Positions 8,050 through 15,981 of a DNA stretch of 23,415 nucleotides are shown in pieces. The translations under genes and the position numbers were made by a program. The notes under the pieces are model-generated. The model was not told the DNA's origin. It was given only the letters and a program-made list of their open reading frames with translations, and made no database searches. Within the stretch, counting starts at the first letter, position 1. Every line of letters starts with the position of its first letter. This stretch comes from Sabulitectum sp964604135 (lineage in GTDB: Bacteria > Fermentibacterota > Fermentibacteria > Fermentibacterales > JCC-6), in assembly GCA_964604135.1 (NCBI GenBank), contig CAZRXU010000034.1, positions 1 through 23,415 on the forward strand, written 5' to 3'.

Positions 8050-8071
8050 AATATTCTGCATACAGAATATT
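8050..8071. promoter_or_regulatory. Perfect 9-bp palindrome upstream of the ATPase gene
   Basis: AATATTCTG-CATA-CAGAATATT is a perfect inverted repeat with a four-base spacer, ending 32 bases before the TTG start. The AT-rich dyad could be an operator for a dimeric regulator of the ATPase-peptidase operon, or a hairpin in the 5' leader. No regulator gene is adjacent. Confidence 0.45.
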
Positions 8072-8103
8072 TACACGGTTCTTTACCTGCAGGGAGGATT
8101 GCT

Positions 8104-10599
8104 TTGAATCTCATTGAAAAACTTGGAGCTTTTTACATAGGCCGCCGGTACGACCTTGAAAACAGCAAATGCACAGATGAAACTGTGATGTACGATGCCC
8201 GGGACCTTACCACCCACGCTGTGTGCCTGGGTATGACCGGTTCCGGTAAAACAGGCCTGTGCATTGACATACTTGAAGAGGCGGCACTGGACAGTGTTCC
8301 AGCAATAATTATTGACCCCAAGGGAGACATCACAAACCTTATGCTGACATTTCCTGAACTTCTTCCTTCAGACTTCAGACCCTGGGTCAACATCGATGAT
8401 GCCCGCAGGAAAGGTCTTACGGTAGACGAGTATTCCGAAACCGTGTCTAAAACATGGCGAAGCGGCCTTGCCCAGTGGAACCAGTCCCCCGATAGAATAA
8501 AAGCCCTTAAAAGCAGCGCAGAGTTCACAGTATTTACACCTGGTTCCGATGCTGGCGTGGGAATATCAATTCTGTCTGCCCTCACACCGCCAAACACCAG
8601 CTGGGAGACAGATGCTGAGCTCATAAGAGAGCAGATTCAGGGTGTTGTGAATGCCCTGCTGAGCCTTGTTGAAATAGATGCAGACCCACTTTCAAGCCGG
8701 GAGTACATACTTCTCTCTTCCATTATAGAACACTACTGGAGAAAGCAGGAAAGCCTTGACCTGCCACTGCTTATAACTTCAATTCAGTCTCCCCCTGTAG
8801 AAAAGCTGGGTGTTTTCGATGTGGAAGCATTCTTCCCGTCTAAAGAAAGATTCAAGTTTGCCATTGCGATGAACAGCATAATAGCGTCCCCTGACTTTCA
8901 GTCGTGGCTCGGCGGTGAACCTCTGGACATCAACTCACTGCTGTATACCCCGCAGGGGAAGCCAAGACATTCCATCATCTACCTTGCCCACCTCTCAGAT
9001 AGTCAGAGGATGTTCTTTGTTACACTGCTTCTTGAACGCATGGTTTCATGGATGCGCACCCAGTCCGGCACCACCAGCCTGCGAGCTCTGCTTTACTTTG
9101 ACGAGGTTTTCGGGTTTCTTCCTCCGGTGGCAGAACCTCCCTCCAAAAAGCCTCTGCTGAGACTTCTGAAACAGGCACGAGCGTTTGGGCTGGGTCTCGT
9201 TCTTACAACCCAGAACCCCATGGATATCGACTACAAGGCAATGTCCAACGCCGGTACCTGGTTTATAGGAAGGCTACAGACCGACCGCGACAAGCAGAGG
9301 CTGCTTGACGGTCTGGAATCCATATCTGCCCAGTCTGGCTCCGGATTTAACCGGGGGGAGATAGACCGTATTATCTCTTCTCTCGACTCGAGGGTTTTCC
9401 TTCTGCACAATGTGCACGAAGATGAAACTGAGGTGTTCCAGACCAGGTGGGCCATGAGTTACTTAAGAGGCCCTCTTACCCGCGACCAGGTGCGTTCATT
9501 CAAGCAGAAGCAGCTGCACACTGAACAAACAGTCAACACGAAAACAGAACCGGTAAAGGAAGTGGTGTCGGAACCTGCCCCAAAATCTTCCAGGGTGCTG
9601 CCTGCAATGCCTCCAGGTATCAGACAGGTGTTTCTGCCTGTTGAAAAAACAAAAGGGCAGGTCCTGGATATTGCCGATACAGGTACAGGGCAGAAGATTG
9701 AACTGGTCTACCAACCAGTTCTTGTTGCCCTTGGAAAAGTTTCTTTTGTTAACAGAAAACGAAATATCTCGAAGACTGATGTACGCAGTTTTCTTCTTCA
9801 GCCAGGCAGCAGCGACATTGTTACTAACTGGAATCAGGCGGAAATTAAACCGTTCCCGGTTGACAAACTGGCTCACTCTCCGGAACCTGATGCTCTGTTT
9901 TCCGAAAGCCACCCTGCGGAATGGACAGCTGCAAAAAGCCTGAAACACATGTCGAAAGACTTTAGCAACCACCTGTACTACAACAGTGTACTGGAAATAC
10001 CCTTTAACCCTGTACTGAAGTTGAATGCTTCTCCTGAAGAATCAGTAGCAGACTTCACCGTCCGGTGTCGGGAGAAGGCAAAAGAGCTTCGAGATATTGA
10101 AGTAGACAAGCTCAGAGAGAAAACCAGAACAAAACTCGACCGCCTCCAGACCAGGCTGGCCAGAAAAGAGCGAAAACTGGAGGAAGACAAGGATGACTAC
10201 CGTGGCCGGAAGAGCGAGGAACTGCTCTCTGCAGGAGAGTCTCTTGCCGGTCTTTTTGGTCTGTTCGGCAGAAGAAGATCTTCAGTTCTGTCAAGCGCTG
10301 CTAGAAGACGCAGGATGACCAACTCTGCAAAAGCCGACATCGAGGAATCTAAGGAAGAGATCGAGAGGCTCGAAGAAGACATAAAGGAACTTGAGGAAGA
10401 GATAAGAGAAAAAGCTGAAGCCATTGTGGAAAAGTGGGAAGCCGCCCTTGAGGAAACCGATATTCTTGAAGTTAAGCCCAGACGCACAGATGTTCAGATC
10501 ACCCTGGTTTCCCCTGCATGGCTTCCTGTGTACATAGTCGGCGGGGCAGACAACGGAGCCTCCACAAGGGTTCCCGCATTCAGCACGACTCCGGAATGA
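8104..10599 (+). CDS. HerA/DUF87-type P-loop ATPase with C-terminal coiled coil
   Basis: An 831-residue protein from TTG 8104 (AGGGAGG seven bases upstream). The N-terminal 460 residues are a FtsK/HerA-superfamily ATPase: Walker A GMTGSGKT (43-50), the IIIDPKGD segment (68-75), Walker B LLYFDEV (329-335), a TTQNP sensor motif (368-372) and an arginine-rich LQTDRDKQR stretch. Then comes a variable linker (about 470-660) and a long charged coiled coil (about 660-780) interrupted by a Gly/Phe/Arg-rich hinge near 715-735. Related proteins are annotated only as ATP-binding or helicase HerA-like; they may pump or translocate DNA or remodel protein, but no function is proven. The stop overlaps the start of the M28 peptidase (ATGA), so the two are translationally coupled. 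Confidence 0.85.
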   Translation: MNLIEKLGAFYIGRRYDLENSKCTDETVMYDARDLTTHAVCLGMTGSGKTGLCIDILEEAALDSVPAIIIDPKGDITNLMLTFPELLPSDFRPWVNIDDARRKGLTVDEYSETVSKTWRSGLAQWNQSPDRIKALKSSAEFTVFTPGSDAGVGISILSALTPPNTSWETDAELIREQIQGVVNALLSLVEIDADPLSSREYILLSSIIEHYWRKQESLDLPLLITSIQSPPVEKLGVFDVEAFFPSKERFKFAIAMNSIIASPDFQSWLGGEPLDINSLLYTPQGKPRHSIIYLAHLSDSQRMFFVTLLLERMVSWMRTQSGTTSLRALLYFDEVFGFLPPVAEPPSKKPLLRLLKQARAFGLGLVLTTQNPMDIDYKAMSNAGTWFIGRLQTDRDKQRLLDGLESISAQSGSGFNRGEIDRIISSLDSRVFLLHNVHEDETEVFQTRWAMSYLRGPLTRDQVRSFKQKQLHTEQTVNTKTEPVKEVVSEPAPKSSRVLPAMPPGIRQVFLPVEKTKGQVLDIADTGTGQKIELVYQPVLVALGKVSFVNRKRNISKTDVRSFLLQPGSSDIVTNWNQAEIKPFPVDKLAHSPEPDALFSESHPAEWTAAKSLKHMSKDFSNHLYYNSVLEIPFNPVLKLNASPEESVADFTVRCREKAKELRDIEVDKLREKTRTKLDRLQTRLARKERKLEEDKDDYRGRKSEELLSAGESLAGLFGLFGRRRSSVLSSAARRRRMTNSAKADIEESKEEIERLEEDIKELEEEIREKAEAIVEKWEAALEETDILEVKPRRTDVQITLVSPAWLPVYIVGGADNGASTRVPAFSTTPE

Positions 10600-11585
10600 T
10601 AAAGCAGGACACGGAACACCTCTCCCTTGAAAAGGGAAGACGCCCCGGTCAGCCCGGGCACGAAATCGCCCAGAGGTTTCTGGAACGCAGAATGAATGAA
10701 ATCAGCCTTGCCCCTTTCAAAAACAATACATTCGCTCTGCCCTACGGAAAATTCACAAACCTTGCCGGCGTAATCAAAGGCACAGACAGTTCAGCCCTTC
10801 CTGTTCTGATAGGGGCCCACTACGACAGTGCCATAGACGGCCCGAGCTCGGATGACAACGCTGTTTCCGTTGCCCTTGTTCTACACACGGCGGAACTGCT
10901 TATAAAAAAGCCTTCCCGACGAAGCGCGATCATCGCATTCTTCGATGCTGAAGAAAAACCAAACTTTCTAACAGAAAACATGGGCTCCGTGCGGTTCTAT
11001 GAAGACCACTGCAGAGAAACAGAATTCGCCTGTGTAATAATTCTGGACATGATAGGTCACAACTTTGAGGTGGGCGTTCCTCCTGTTGATTTTCTTGTGC
11101 CCGGAATAAAGAATTTCATGTTCGTCCTCGGCTCTGAAAGCCATAGTCAACTGCCTGGAATTGTTGAAGAAGCCTCAACAAACACAAAAAAACTCCGTGT
11201 AATCCCCACCCTCAACCGCTACATCGGAGACCGGTCTGACCACCATGCCTTCAGGAAAGCAGGTCAGCCATACCTGTTCTTAAGCAGAGGCTGGGGAAAG
11301 TATTCCCACACACCGAAAGACAACATCCAGTGGATCAATTTCAGTGGTGTACAGAGAGTGGAAAACTTCCTCATCAAGCTTCTGGAACAGCTGGATACAG
11401 CTTCCATGGAAACCAGCCGGGGCCCTGTAGACCCTTTCAGATACGAGATAAGAATGATGAGAAAAGCCATAGGATGGCCTCTGCCCTTTATTCTGGCGTG
11501 TCTGGGATTCTTCAAACTGGCTCTGCATTCCCGGAAAGACATCGATTCAGTCATGCGCAAGGTTCTTAAACTGGCGAATTTTTGA
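10596..11585 (+). CDS. M28-family zinc aminopeptidase
   Basis: A 329-residue protein from ATG 10596, in an ATGA overlap with the ATPase stop. The M28 metal and catalytic residues are all visible: GAHYDS (His75), SSDDN (bridging Asp87), DAEE (catalytic Glu119 and ligand Glu120), ILDMIG (Asp151) and YSHTPKD (His238). No signal peptide is seen, so the enzyme is probably cytosolic. The C-terminal ~50 residues include a hydrophobic stretch (PLPFILACLGFFKLAL) that could anchor it to a membrane. M28 enzymes release N-terminal amino acids from peptides or, in glutaminyl cyclases, cyclise them; the family alone does not fix the substrate. Confidence 0.88.
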   Translation: MIKQDTEHLSLEKGRRPGQPGHEIAQRFLERRMNEISLAPFKNNTFALPYGKFTNLAGVIKGTDSSALPVLIGAHYDSAIDGPSSDDNAVSVALVLHTAELLIKKPSRRSAIIAFFDAEEKPNFLTENMGSVRFYEDHCRETEFACVIILDMIGHNFEVGVPPVDFLVPGIKNFMFVLGSESHSQLPGIVEEASTNTKKLRVIPTLNRYIGDRSDHHAFRKAGQPYLFLSRGWGKYSHTPKDNIQWINFSGVQRVENFLIKLLEQLDTASMETSRGPVDPFRYEIRMMRKAIGWPLPFILACLGFFKLALHSRKDIDSVMRKVLKLANF

Positions 11586-11638
11586 ATGTGAAACCAGCAA
11601 TCAGCTACCCTGGGGTTTTTGCTTGTTGAAGGGAAATA

Positions 11639-12586
11639 ATGAAGATAGTTTTTTGCTCAAGCAGTGTGTTCCCAGGTTATCTTGGCCACATGATTGGTCT
11701 GTCAGAAATTTTCCCCGATAGCGAGTACATCGGGAAATACTTGAAGTACACAGAGAATTCAGATATTGTCTGGCTCGACCGCAACAGGGAACTCTTTCAG
11801 TGGGGCAACGGAATGGCCGGCCCCCTGTTCGGTTACTGCCTGCTGTTACCCGGATATGTCAATCCTTCTGATACAACTGAAATCAGAAAATACTATGAAT
11901 CGCTACTACTGCTCGGCGAAACCGGTGACACAGCTCATTTGCTTAAAGCTTTTCCGGCCCTGCACAGTTACCAGCGCAACTGGGGCAAGCTTGACCACCC
12001 GCAAGCCATAGAAATGCTGCAGCAACGCAAATCACAAATTGCCGGGTTTATGGCTATTCTGCTTCGAAACTGGGATCAATTCCAGCAAAAAGTGTGGCCT
12101 GTAGAGCGAAAAGAAGTTCAAAGGACAGCGGAGATAATAAATGACAGGCTTGCCTGTTTTGATTTAATTGAAAGGTGGGAACAGGCCACGGGAATCGAGT
12201 TTCAATACAGCCTGTATGAATTCGTGTTAAGTCCGGGAATGCGAAAGGCTCCAAGGTTCAATTCTCTTGGTTATGATAAAAACTGGGTATACTATGGAAC
12301 ACCGTTGCTGTTCGAAAGCATTATACATGAAATTGGAACTCACCTGCTTCGGCCCATTAGGCAGAACATCAAGGGCGATTTTGATTACCTTCAAGTATAC
12401 AACAGTTTTGAAACCCTCTGCTGCGTACTGACTGAAAAAATATTTGCCGATCTGAATCTGAAAGGCTCCATTCTGAAGAACAGTAAAGTCTTTGATCCCA
12501 GAGCTTACGAGTTCTATACCAAGCAGATAGACACCTTGCCTGTTCTGAATTTACCGGAATTGTTGCAGAAAACCTTGTTCTCCTGA
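11639..12586 (+). CDS. Unrecognised protein with a HEIGTH zinc-binding motif
   Basis: A 315-residue soluble protein from ATG 11639 (AAGGGA site upstream). No family is recognised over the full length. The notable feature is ESIIHEIGTHLLRP, with HExxH at 230-234 and a further His at 235, followed by a helix rich in Glu (FETLCCVLTEKIFADL, 257-271) that could give the third ligand. This is the arrangement of gluzincin-like peptidases. The N-terminal half has many aromatic residues (WLDRNRELFQWGNGMAGPLF) and no signal peptide. A putative cytosolic metallopeptidase is a reasonable working label but is inferred from one short motif. It has its own leader of 50 bases after the M28 gene. Confidence 0.65.
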   Translation: MKIVFCSSSVFPGYLGHMIGLSEIFPDSEYIGKYLKYTENSDIVWLDRNRELFQWGNGMAGPLFGYCLLLPGYVNPSDTTEIRKYYESLLLLGETGDTAHLLKAFPALHSYQRNWGKLDHPQAIEMLQQRKSQIAGFMAILLRNWDQFQQKVWPVERKEVQRTAEIINDRLACFDLIERWEQATGIEFQYSLYEFVLSPGMRKAPRFNSLGYDKNWVYYGTPLLFESIIHEIGTHLLRPIRQNIKGDFDYLQVYNSFETLCCVLTEKIFADLNLKGSILKNSKVFDPRAYEFYTKQIDTLPVLNLPELLQKTLFS

Positions 12587-12591
12587 AGAAA

Positions 12592-12623
12592 GCTCAATCG
12601 CAGAACAAATGAAGTCGTTGAGC
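12592..12623. terminator. Possible bidirectional terminator between convergent genes
   Basis: GCTCAA (12592-12597) and TTGAGC (12618-12623) can pair across a 20-base loop between the convergent HEIGTH and TPR genes. On the minus strand the stem is followed by TTTCTTC, on the plus strand by GCTTGTTT. The stem is short, so the call is tentative. Confidence 0.35.
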
Positions 12624-12629
12624 GCTTGT

Positions 12630-13640
12630 TTACCGGGGGGCTCTTGCTCTCTCCAGCACCCTCACAGGAATCTGATCAGCAAGCCCGGCTGCTGTCATCA
12701 TAACTATATAGTTGTTGTAGTACCCGCCTGATTCAGCACGCCTGCCCTGTGCCCACAGAACATCAGCGATGTTAAGGTAGGCCACAGTGCGGTATCTGTC
12801 CAGTTTCAGAACGCTTTCCAGAATGGTATACGCTTCATCGGGATTCCCTGTTTTCTCAAGGTAGAAGGCGTAGTTGTTGAGAATCTCCGCAAACTCACTG
12901 ATTTTCATGTACTGTGGAAACAGGCTTTCAAGGTAAGCGGAACTGTCTGGAGCCCAGCTCAACACATCCGTAAACCCGTTGTAGAAGCCTGAAACACTCT
13001 GCATCACATCCAGTGCCGCCTGATAGCGCCCATTCCCGGACTCTTCCAGCGCTGCGGTGTTTGCCGCCCTGAGCAACCTGACTGTCATTTCATCCGGTGA
13101 AAAGTAATGGTCGGGATACATAATGTTGTTCAACTCTTCAACAGCCTCAGAAATTCTTCCTTCATCCATGTACGAACCGGCAAGATCCAGCGCATCAAAG
13201 GAAGGGTCTTCCCGTTCATAGCCTGTTGAAACAAGAGTTCTGTCTTCTGCATTCCACACGAACCGTCCCTCTGTACTGGCGGCGGAAAAAGGCATCTGGA
13301 AGCACAGATATATCTCTTCATTCTCGTAGTAAGCCCAGGATTTGGCCATGTTGTATTCTTCTGTGAAAAGACCCGATGCAAGAAACAACGGTGCGCCCTT
13401 GCCTTCTCTTACTCCGATAAGATAGATGTTAAAAACACCATTCTCTTCTATACCGGTAATCTTTGCTCGGAAAACCCCTTCCGGTAGAAGAGTCCTGTCA
13501 AAATCTTCAATATCAAGGAAAGAAACAGGATCAGCCGTGTACCAGTAGTGAAGAAGTTCACCTGAAATCGGCTGATACTCCCCCTGCGCAAAACACACAG
13601 ACACAGCAATCAAAAGAACAACAACCTGCCAAAACCTCAT
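12630..13640 (-). CDS. Secreted TPR-containing protein of unknown function
   Basis: A 336-residue protein. Residues 1-18 are a signal peptide (RFWQVVVLLIAVSVCFA) cleaved before QGEYQ. Residues 20-150 are beta-rich (GVFRAKITGIEENGVFNIYL). From about 155 on the protein is helical, with tetratricopeptide-like repeats such as DLAGSYMDEGRISEAVEEL and NNYAFYLEKTGNPDEAYTIL, then VAYLNIADVLWAQGRRAES. TPRs mediate protein contacts, so a periplasmic scaffold role is likely but unproven. GGAGG lies eight bases before ATG 13640. The 278 bases upstream, to the next pseudogene, hold its promoter region; no clear sites were made out there. Confidence 0.8.
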   Translation of the reverse strand: MRFWQVVVLLIAVSVCFAQGEYQPISGELLHYWYTADPVSFLDIEDFDRTLLPEGVFRAKITGIEENGVFNIYLIGVREGKGAPLFLASGLFTEEYNMAKSWAYYENEEIYLCFQMPFSAASTEGRFVWNAEDRTLVSTGYEREDPSFDALDLAGSYMDEGRISEAVEELNNIMYPDHYFSPDEMTVRLLRAANTAALEESGNGRYQAALDVMQSVSGFYNGFTDVLSWAPDSSAYLESLFPQYMKISEFAEILNNYAFYLEKTGNPDEAYTILESVLKLDRYRTVAYLNIADVLWAQGRRAESGGYYNNYIVMMTAAGLADQIPVRVLERARAPR

Positions 13641-13918
13641 ACTTCAACCTCCGGTATTCTCCAACTCCCTGGATCAAGTTCTGAACTTTCTGTGGTTTTC
13701 TCCTGATCCCGTATCAGTAGTTTCTCTTCATTCTTTGTTTCTCATTGCTATTCAGCATGTTACTTAATTTTCAGTCGCATTCAAGTTCATTCTTCCTCCT
13801 AAATATGATGGTTTTGTCATATATGAGAATAGAGCCTATGAAATCTGTAAATCTCGGAATCATAAAACTGCCATGGAAAACACCATCTGTTTTTTAATAT
13901 AGAGTTCCGATAGTCGTT

Positions 13919-14254
13919 TCAAAACAGGGTTGGTAAACGCATAATAGAACAGAAGGCCTCACTACTCGTTGTGGGCAAAAAAGGAAGCTTGTTATTCAGC
14001 TCAAGTTTGTCCTTCTCGATACGAAAAGCTTTCTTTTCTGTTTTATCAGGATCAAGAGATTGAATAAACTTTGGTTCACCAAAAAGAAATCGAAGATGAT
14101 TGATTTCATTCAGCTGGTCTTTTAGAGCTGAATATGCATATATAGTAAAGTACGCAGAAACAAATGAAAGATCTGAATTGCTGCCTATTTTCTCTTTTAG
14201 ATAGTCGCCTATTGATCCACGTTCACGATTGTCTCTAATTCCTGCATGCTCCAT
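13919..14254 (-). pseudogene. Truncated N-terminus of a PLD-like/SNF2-type helicase
   Basis: A 111-codon frame whose first ~85 residues match, from memory, the start of a family of large helicases with an N-terminal PLD-like domain: DNRERGSIGDYLKEKI, LSFVSAYFTIYAYSALKDQL, LRFLFGEPKFIQSLDPDKT, then KKAFRIEKDKLELNNKL. Full-length members exceed 900 residues. Here the similarity ends abruptly after NNKL, the remaining 23 residues look random, and no continuation was found in the other frames of the next 100 bases. This is therefore a remnant left by deletion. The surrounding 13660-15000 stretch is more AT-rich than its neighbours, as expected for acquired DNA. Confidence 0.6.
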
Positions 14255-14467
14255 GGTTTGTTGAGTCCATGTTGTTCTCCATCATTCATGATAAAACCTT
14301 CAAAGAAGGTCTGTGCTCTTTCCACCCACCTCAATTTAATAAACCTGTTGCCACTTTGCAATTGCACCAAAATATCTAATCATAAAAATGAATAGTCCCC
14401 GACCATCACTATGACAATTCACTCGAAGCAGAAAATGACTCCCTCCAGGAAACAACTACCACATCTG

Positions 14468-14956
14468 TTAGAATAAATCTCGGGAAACGGTTTGCTCGCT
14501 TGGTCGGAATAAAAAGTGAAACTCTTTTTCCGGTACAGATACTATCTTTTTGCCTTCCCACTTGAAAGCAGGAGGCTCTTTCCATTTGAGAGTTTCAATC
14601 CAGCTTTCCTTCTCTACCTCCACGGTAAATTCGGCTACTTTCCTTGCGTATAACTGACAGGAACTGCTGTGACCGCAAAATATCCTTTCTCCATTAGGCA
14701 TGCCCTCTATTATTACACCTGCCCGGGCCTTACCGAGCTTCTCTTTAGGACGATTCGCCTCATATGCCATACTGAAAGCTATCCCAAAAGCTCGCTGATA
14801 GATAAATTCAAGTAAAGCGGAAACACTCTTCTCTGACTTTCTTGAGCTTAGCACGCCTACAAACTTGTTTTCATCAGTGATTATGCTGTCTGTACCTACC
14901 CAAGCTATCAGCCAAGCATTCAAAGTCTTCTCATTTGACCTTTTGCAAAAACACAT
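14468..14956 (-). CDS. Orphan hypothetical protein in an AT-rich patch
   Basis: A 162-residue protein if begun at ATG 14956; the frame is open to a TTG at 15004. Neither start has a convincing ribosome site. Visible features are a Lys/Glu-rich composition, an internal helix (SALLEFIYQRAFGIAFSMAY) and a possible small beta domain with GERIFCGHSSSCQLYARK. No family is recognised. It lies between the helicase remnant and tRNA-Ser, so it may belong to a decayed island; it could also be a fragment. Confidence 0.45.
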   Translation of the reverse strand: MCFCKRSNEKTLNAWLIAWVGTDSIITDENKFVGVLSSRKSEKSVSALLEFIYQRAFGIAFSMAYEANRPKEKLGKARAGVIIEGMPNGERIFCGHSSSCQLYARKVAEFTVEVEKESWIETLKWKEPPAFKWEGKKIVSVPEKEFHFLFRPSEQTVSRDLF

Positions 14957-15137
14957 TTGGAAAGTGTGTACCGGCGATATAATACGACGAATTATGAGAA
15001 GCAATGCATTGAATGCTCGTTAATGTTGAATTCCTCTCAGGAAGGAGGATGCCAGATACTTTCGGCAATAGCCAGAGTATGGAAGCCTGCGGTAGAGTCA
15101 TAAGCAGCTTGACTGGTTATTGGACATACAGCATCTC

Positions 15138-15229
15138 TGGCGGAGGAGGTGGGATTCGAACCCACGGTTCCCCAAAAAGAGAACAACGGTTTTCGAGACC
15201 GCCCCATTCAACCGCTCTGGCACCCCTCC
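15138..15229 (-). tRNA. tRNA-Ser (anticodon CGA, reads UCG)
   Basis: The minus strand folds as a class II tRNA. The acceptor GGAGGGG (15229 downward) pairs with CUCCUCC, followed by discriminator G and an encoded CCA (15140-15138). The D-arm begins GCCAGAGCGGUUGAAU, the anticodon loop is CUCGAAA, and the T-arm is GUGGG-UUCGAAU-CCCAC. The long variable arm (GUUCUCUUUUUGGGGAAC) is typical of serine tRNAs. One G-U pair occurs in the acceptor stem. There is no obvious terminator directly after it. Confidence 0.95.
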
Positions 15230-15321
15230 GCAGGAAGAAGGAATATAACCACTGCAGTAAAACTGTGGGAATCCTGAAACTGTCGCCTGCAATCGGCCCC
15301 TCTGCATGTTGTCATGGGGTA

Positions 15322-15981
15322 TTATCTGTTTTCCAGCTTCCATGGGGTATCAGTCGCTTCGTTGAGGGGACAGTTACTGCACAGCGGTTCCGGCCTGCAG
15401 AACTGCTTTCCACACTCCACAAGCAGCGCGTGAAACTCGTTGAACATGCTCACATCGGGGGAGAATTTCCCGTGAAAAATCTTCTGCACTTCACTGTACT
15501 TTGCATTTTTGCTGCACAGACCGTGCCTGCTCAGTATTCTGGTTGTGTATGCATCCACCACAAAAACCGGCCTCTCCAGTACATACAGCAGTATGCAGTC
15601 ACAGGTTTCGGGGCCTGTGCCCTTCAGTTTAAGAAGCTCTTTTCGAAGGCTGTCTGTGCTGTCAGTAACCGAGTCAGGTGTACCGTTCCACCCTATGGAA
15701 AGCATGTAATCCCCGGCGATTCTCAGGTATTCAGCTTTTCTCCGATAGGTGCCTGCTCCCCTGAGAACTTCGCTGAGTTGTTCCTTACTCAGCTGCAAGA
15801 ACTTTTCCGGAACAAGAATGTCTATCTTCTTCATTCTTTCAATAACCGGAACTACTCTGTTCCAGTTGGTGTTCTGAGCAAGAATACATCCGACAAAATA
15901 TTCATGCCATGAATCGCCGGGCCACCAGCCCATGGGGCTGAACCGAAGAGATAACCTGTTGTAAATTTCTGTTAGTTCCAT
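15322..15981 (-). CDS. Endonuclease III-related HhH-GPD DNA glycosylase (COG2231/MagIII-like)
   Basis: A 219-residue protein of the HhH-GPD superfamily, which excises damaged bases in DNA repair. The helix-hairpin-helix is KLKGTGPETCDCILLY (about 117-132), followed by the conserved FVVDAYTTRILSRHG segment containing the catalytic aspartate. The C-terminus carries CGKQFCRPEPLCSNCPL, a cysteine cluster (C-x4-C-x5-C-x2-C) that differs from the C-x6-C-x2-C-x5-C loop of true endonuclease III. The N-terminal WWPGDSWHEYFVGCILAQNTNW block matches the endonuclease III-related subgroup, some of which remove 3-methyladenine. ATG 15981 lies within the end of the preceding propeller gene, a 10-base overlap. 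Confidence 0.85.
   Translation of the reverse strand: MELTEIYNRLSLRFSPMGWWPGDSWHEYFVGCILAQNTNWNRVVPVIERMKKIDILVPEKFLQLSKEQLSEVLRGAGTYRRKAEYLRIAGDYMLSIGWNGTPDSVTDSTDSLRKELLKLKGTGPETCDCILLYVLERPVFVVDAYTTRILSRHGLCSKNAKYSEVQKIFHGKFSPDVSMFNEFHALLVECGKQFCRPEPLCSNCPLNEATDTPWKLENR

Noticed and set aside
11590..11630. Possible terminator CCC-TG-GGG-TTTTT after the M28 gene
   Set aside because: The stem would be three or four pairs with a two-base loop, too small to call.
13860..13950. Short minus-strand frame (YYAFTNPVLKRLSELYIKKQ) after the helicase remnant
   Set aside because: Only about 31 codons between stops, with no start, and it cannot be tied to the helicase family. It may be a further fragment but is not supportable.
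15013..15912. 299-codon plus-strand frame across tRNA-Ser and the glycosylase gene
   Set aside because: It runs through a tRNA and antisense to a recognisable HhH-GPD gene, and its translation has no protein-like features.
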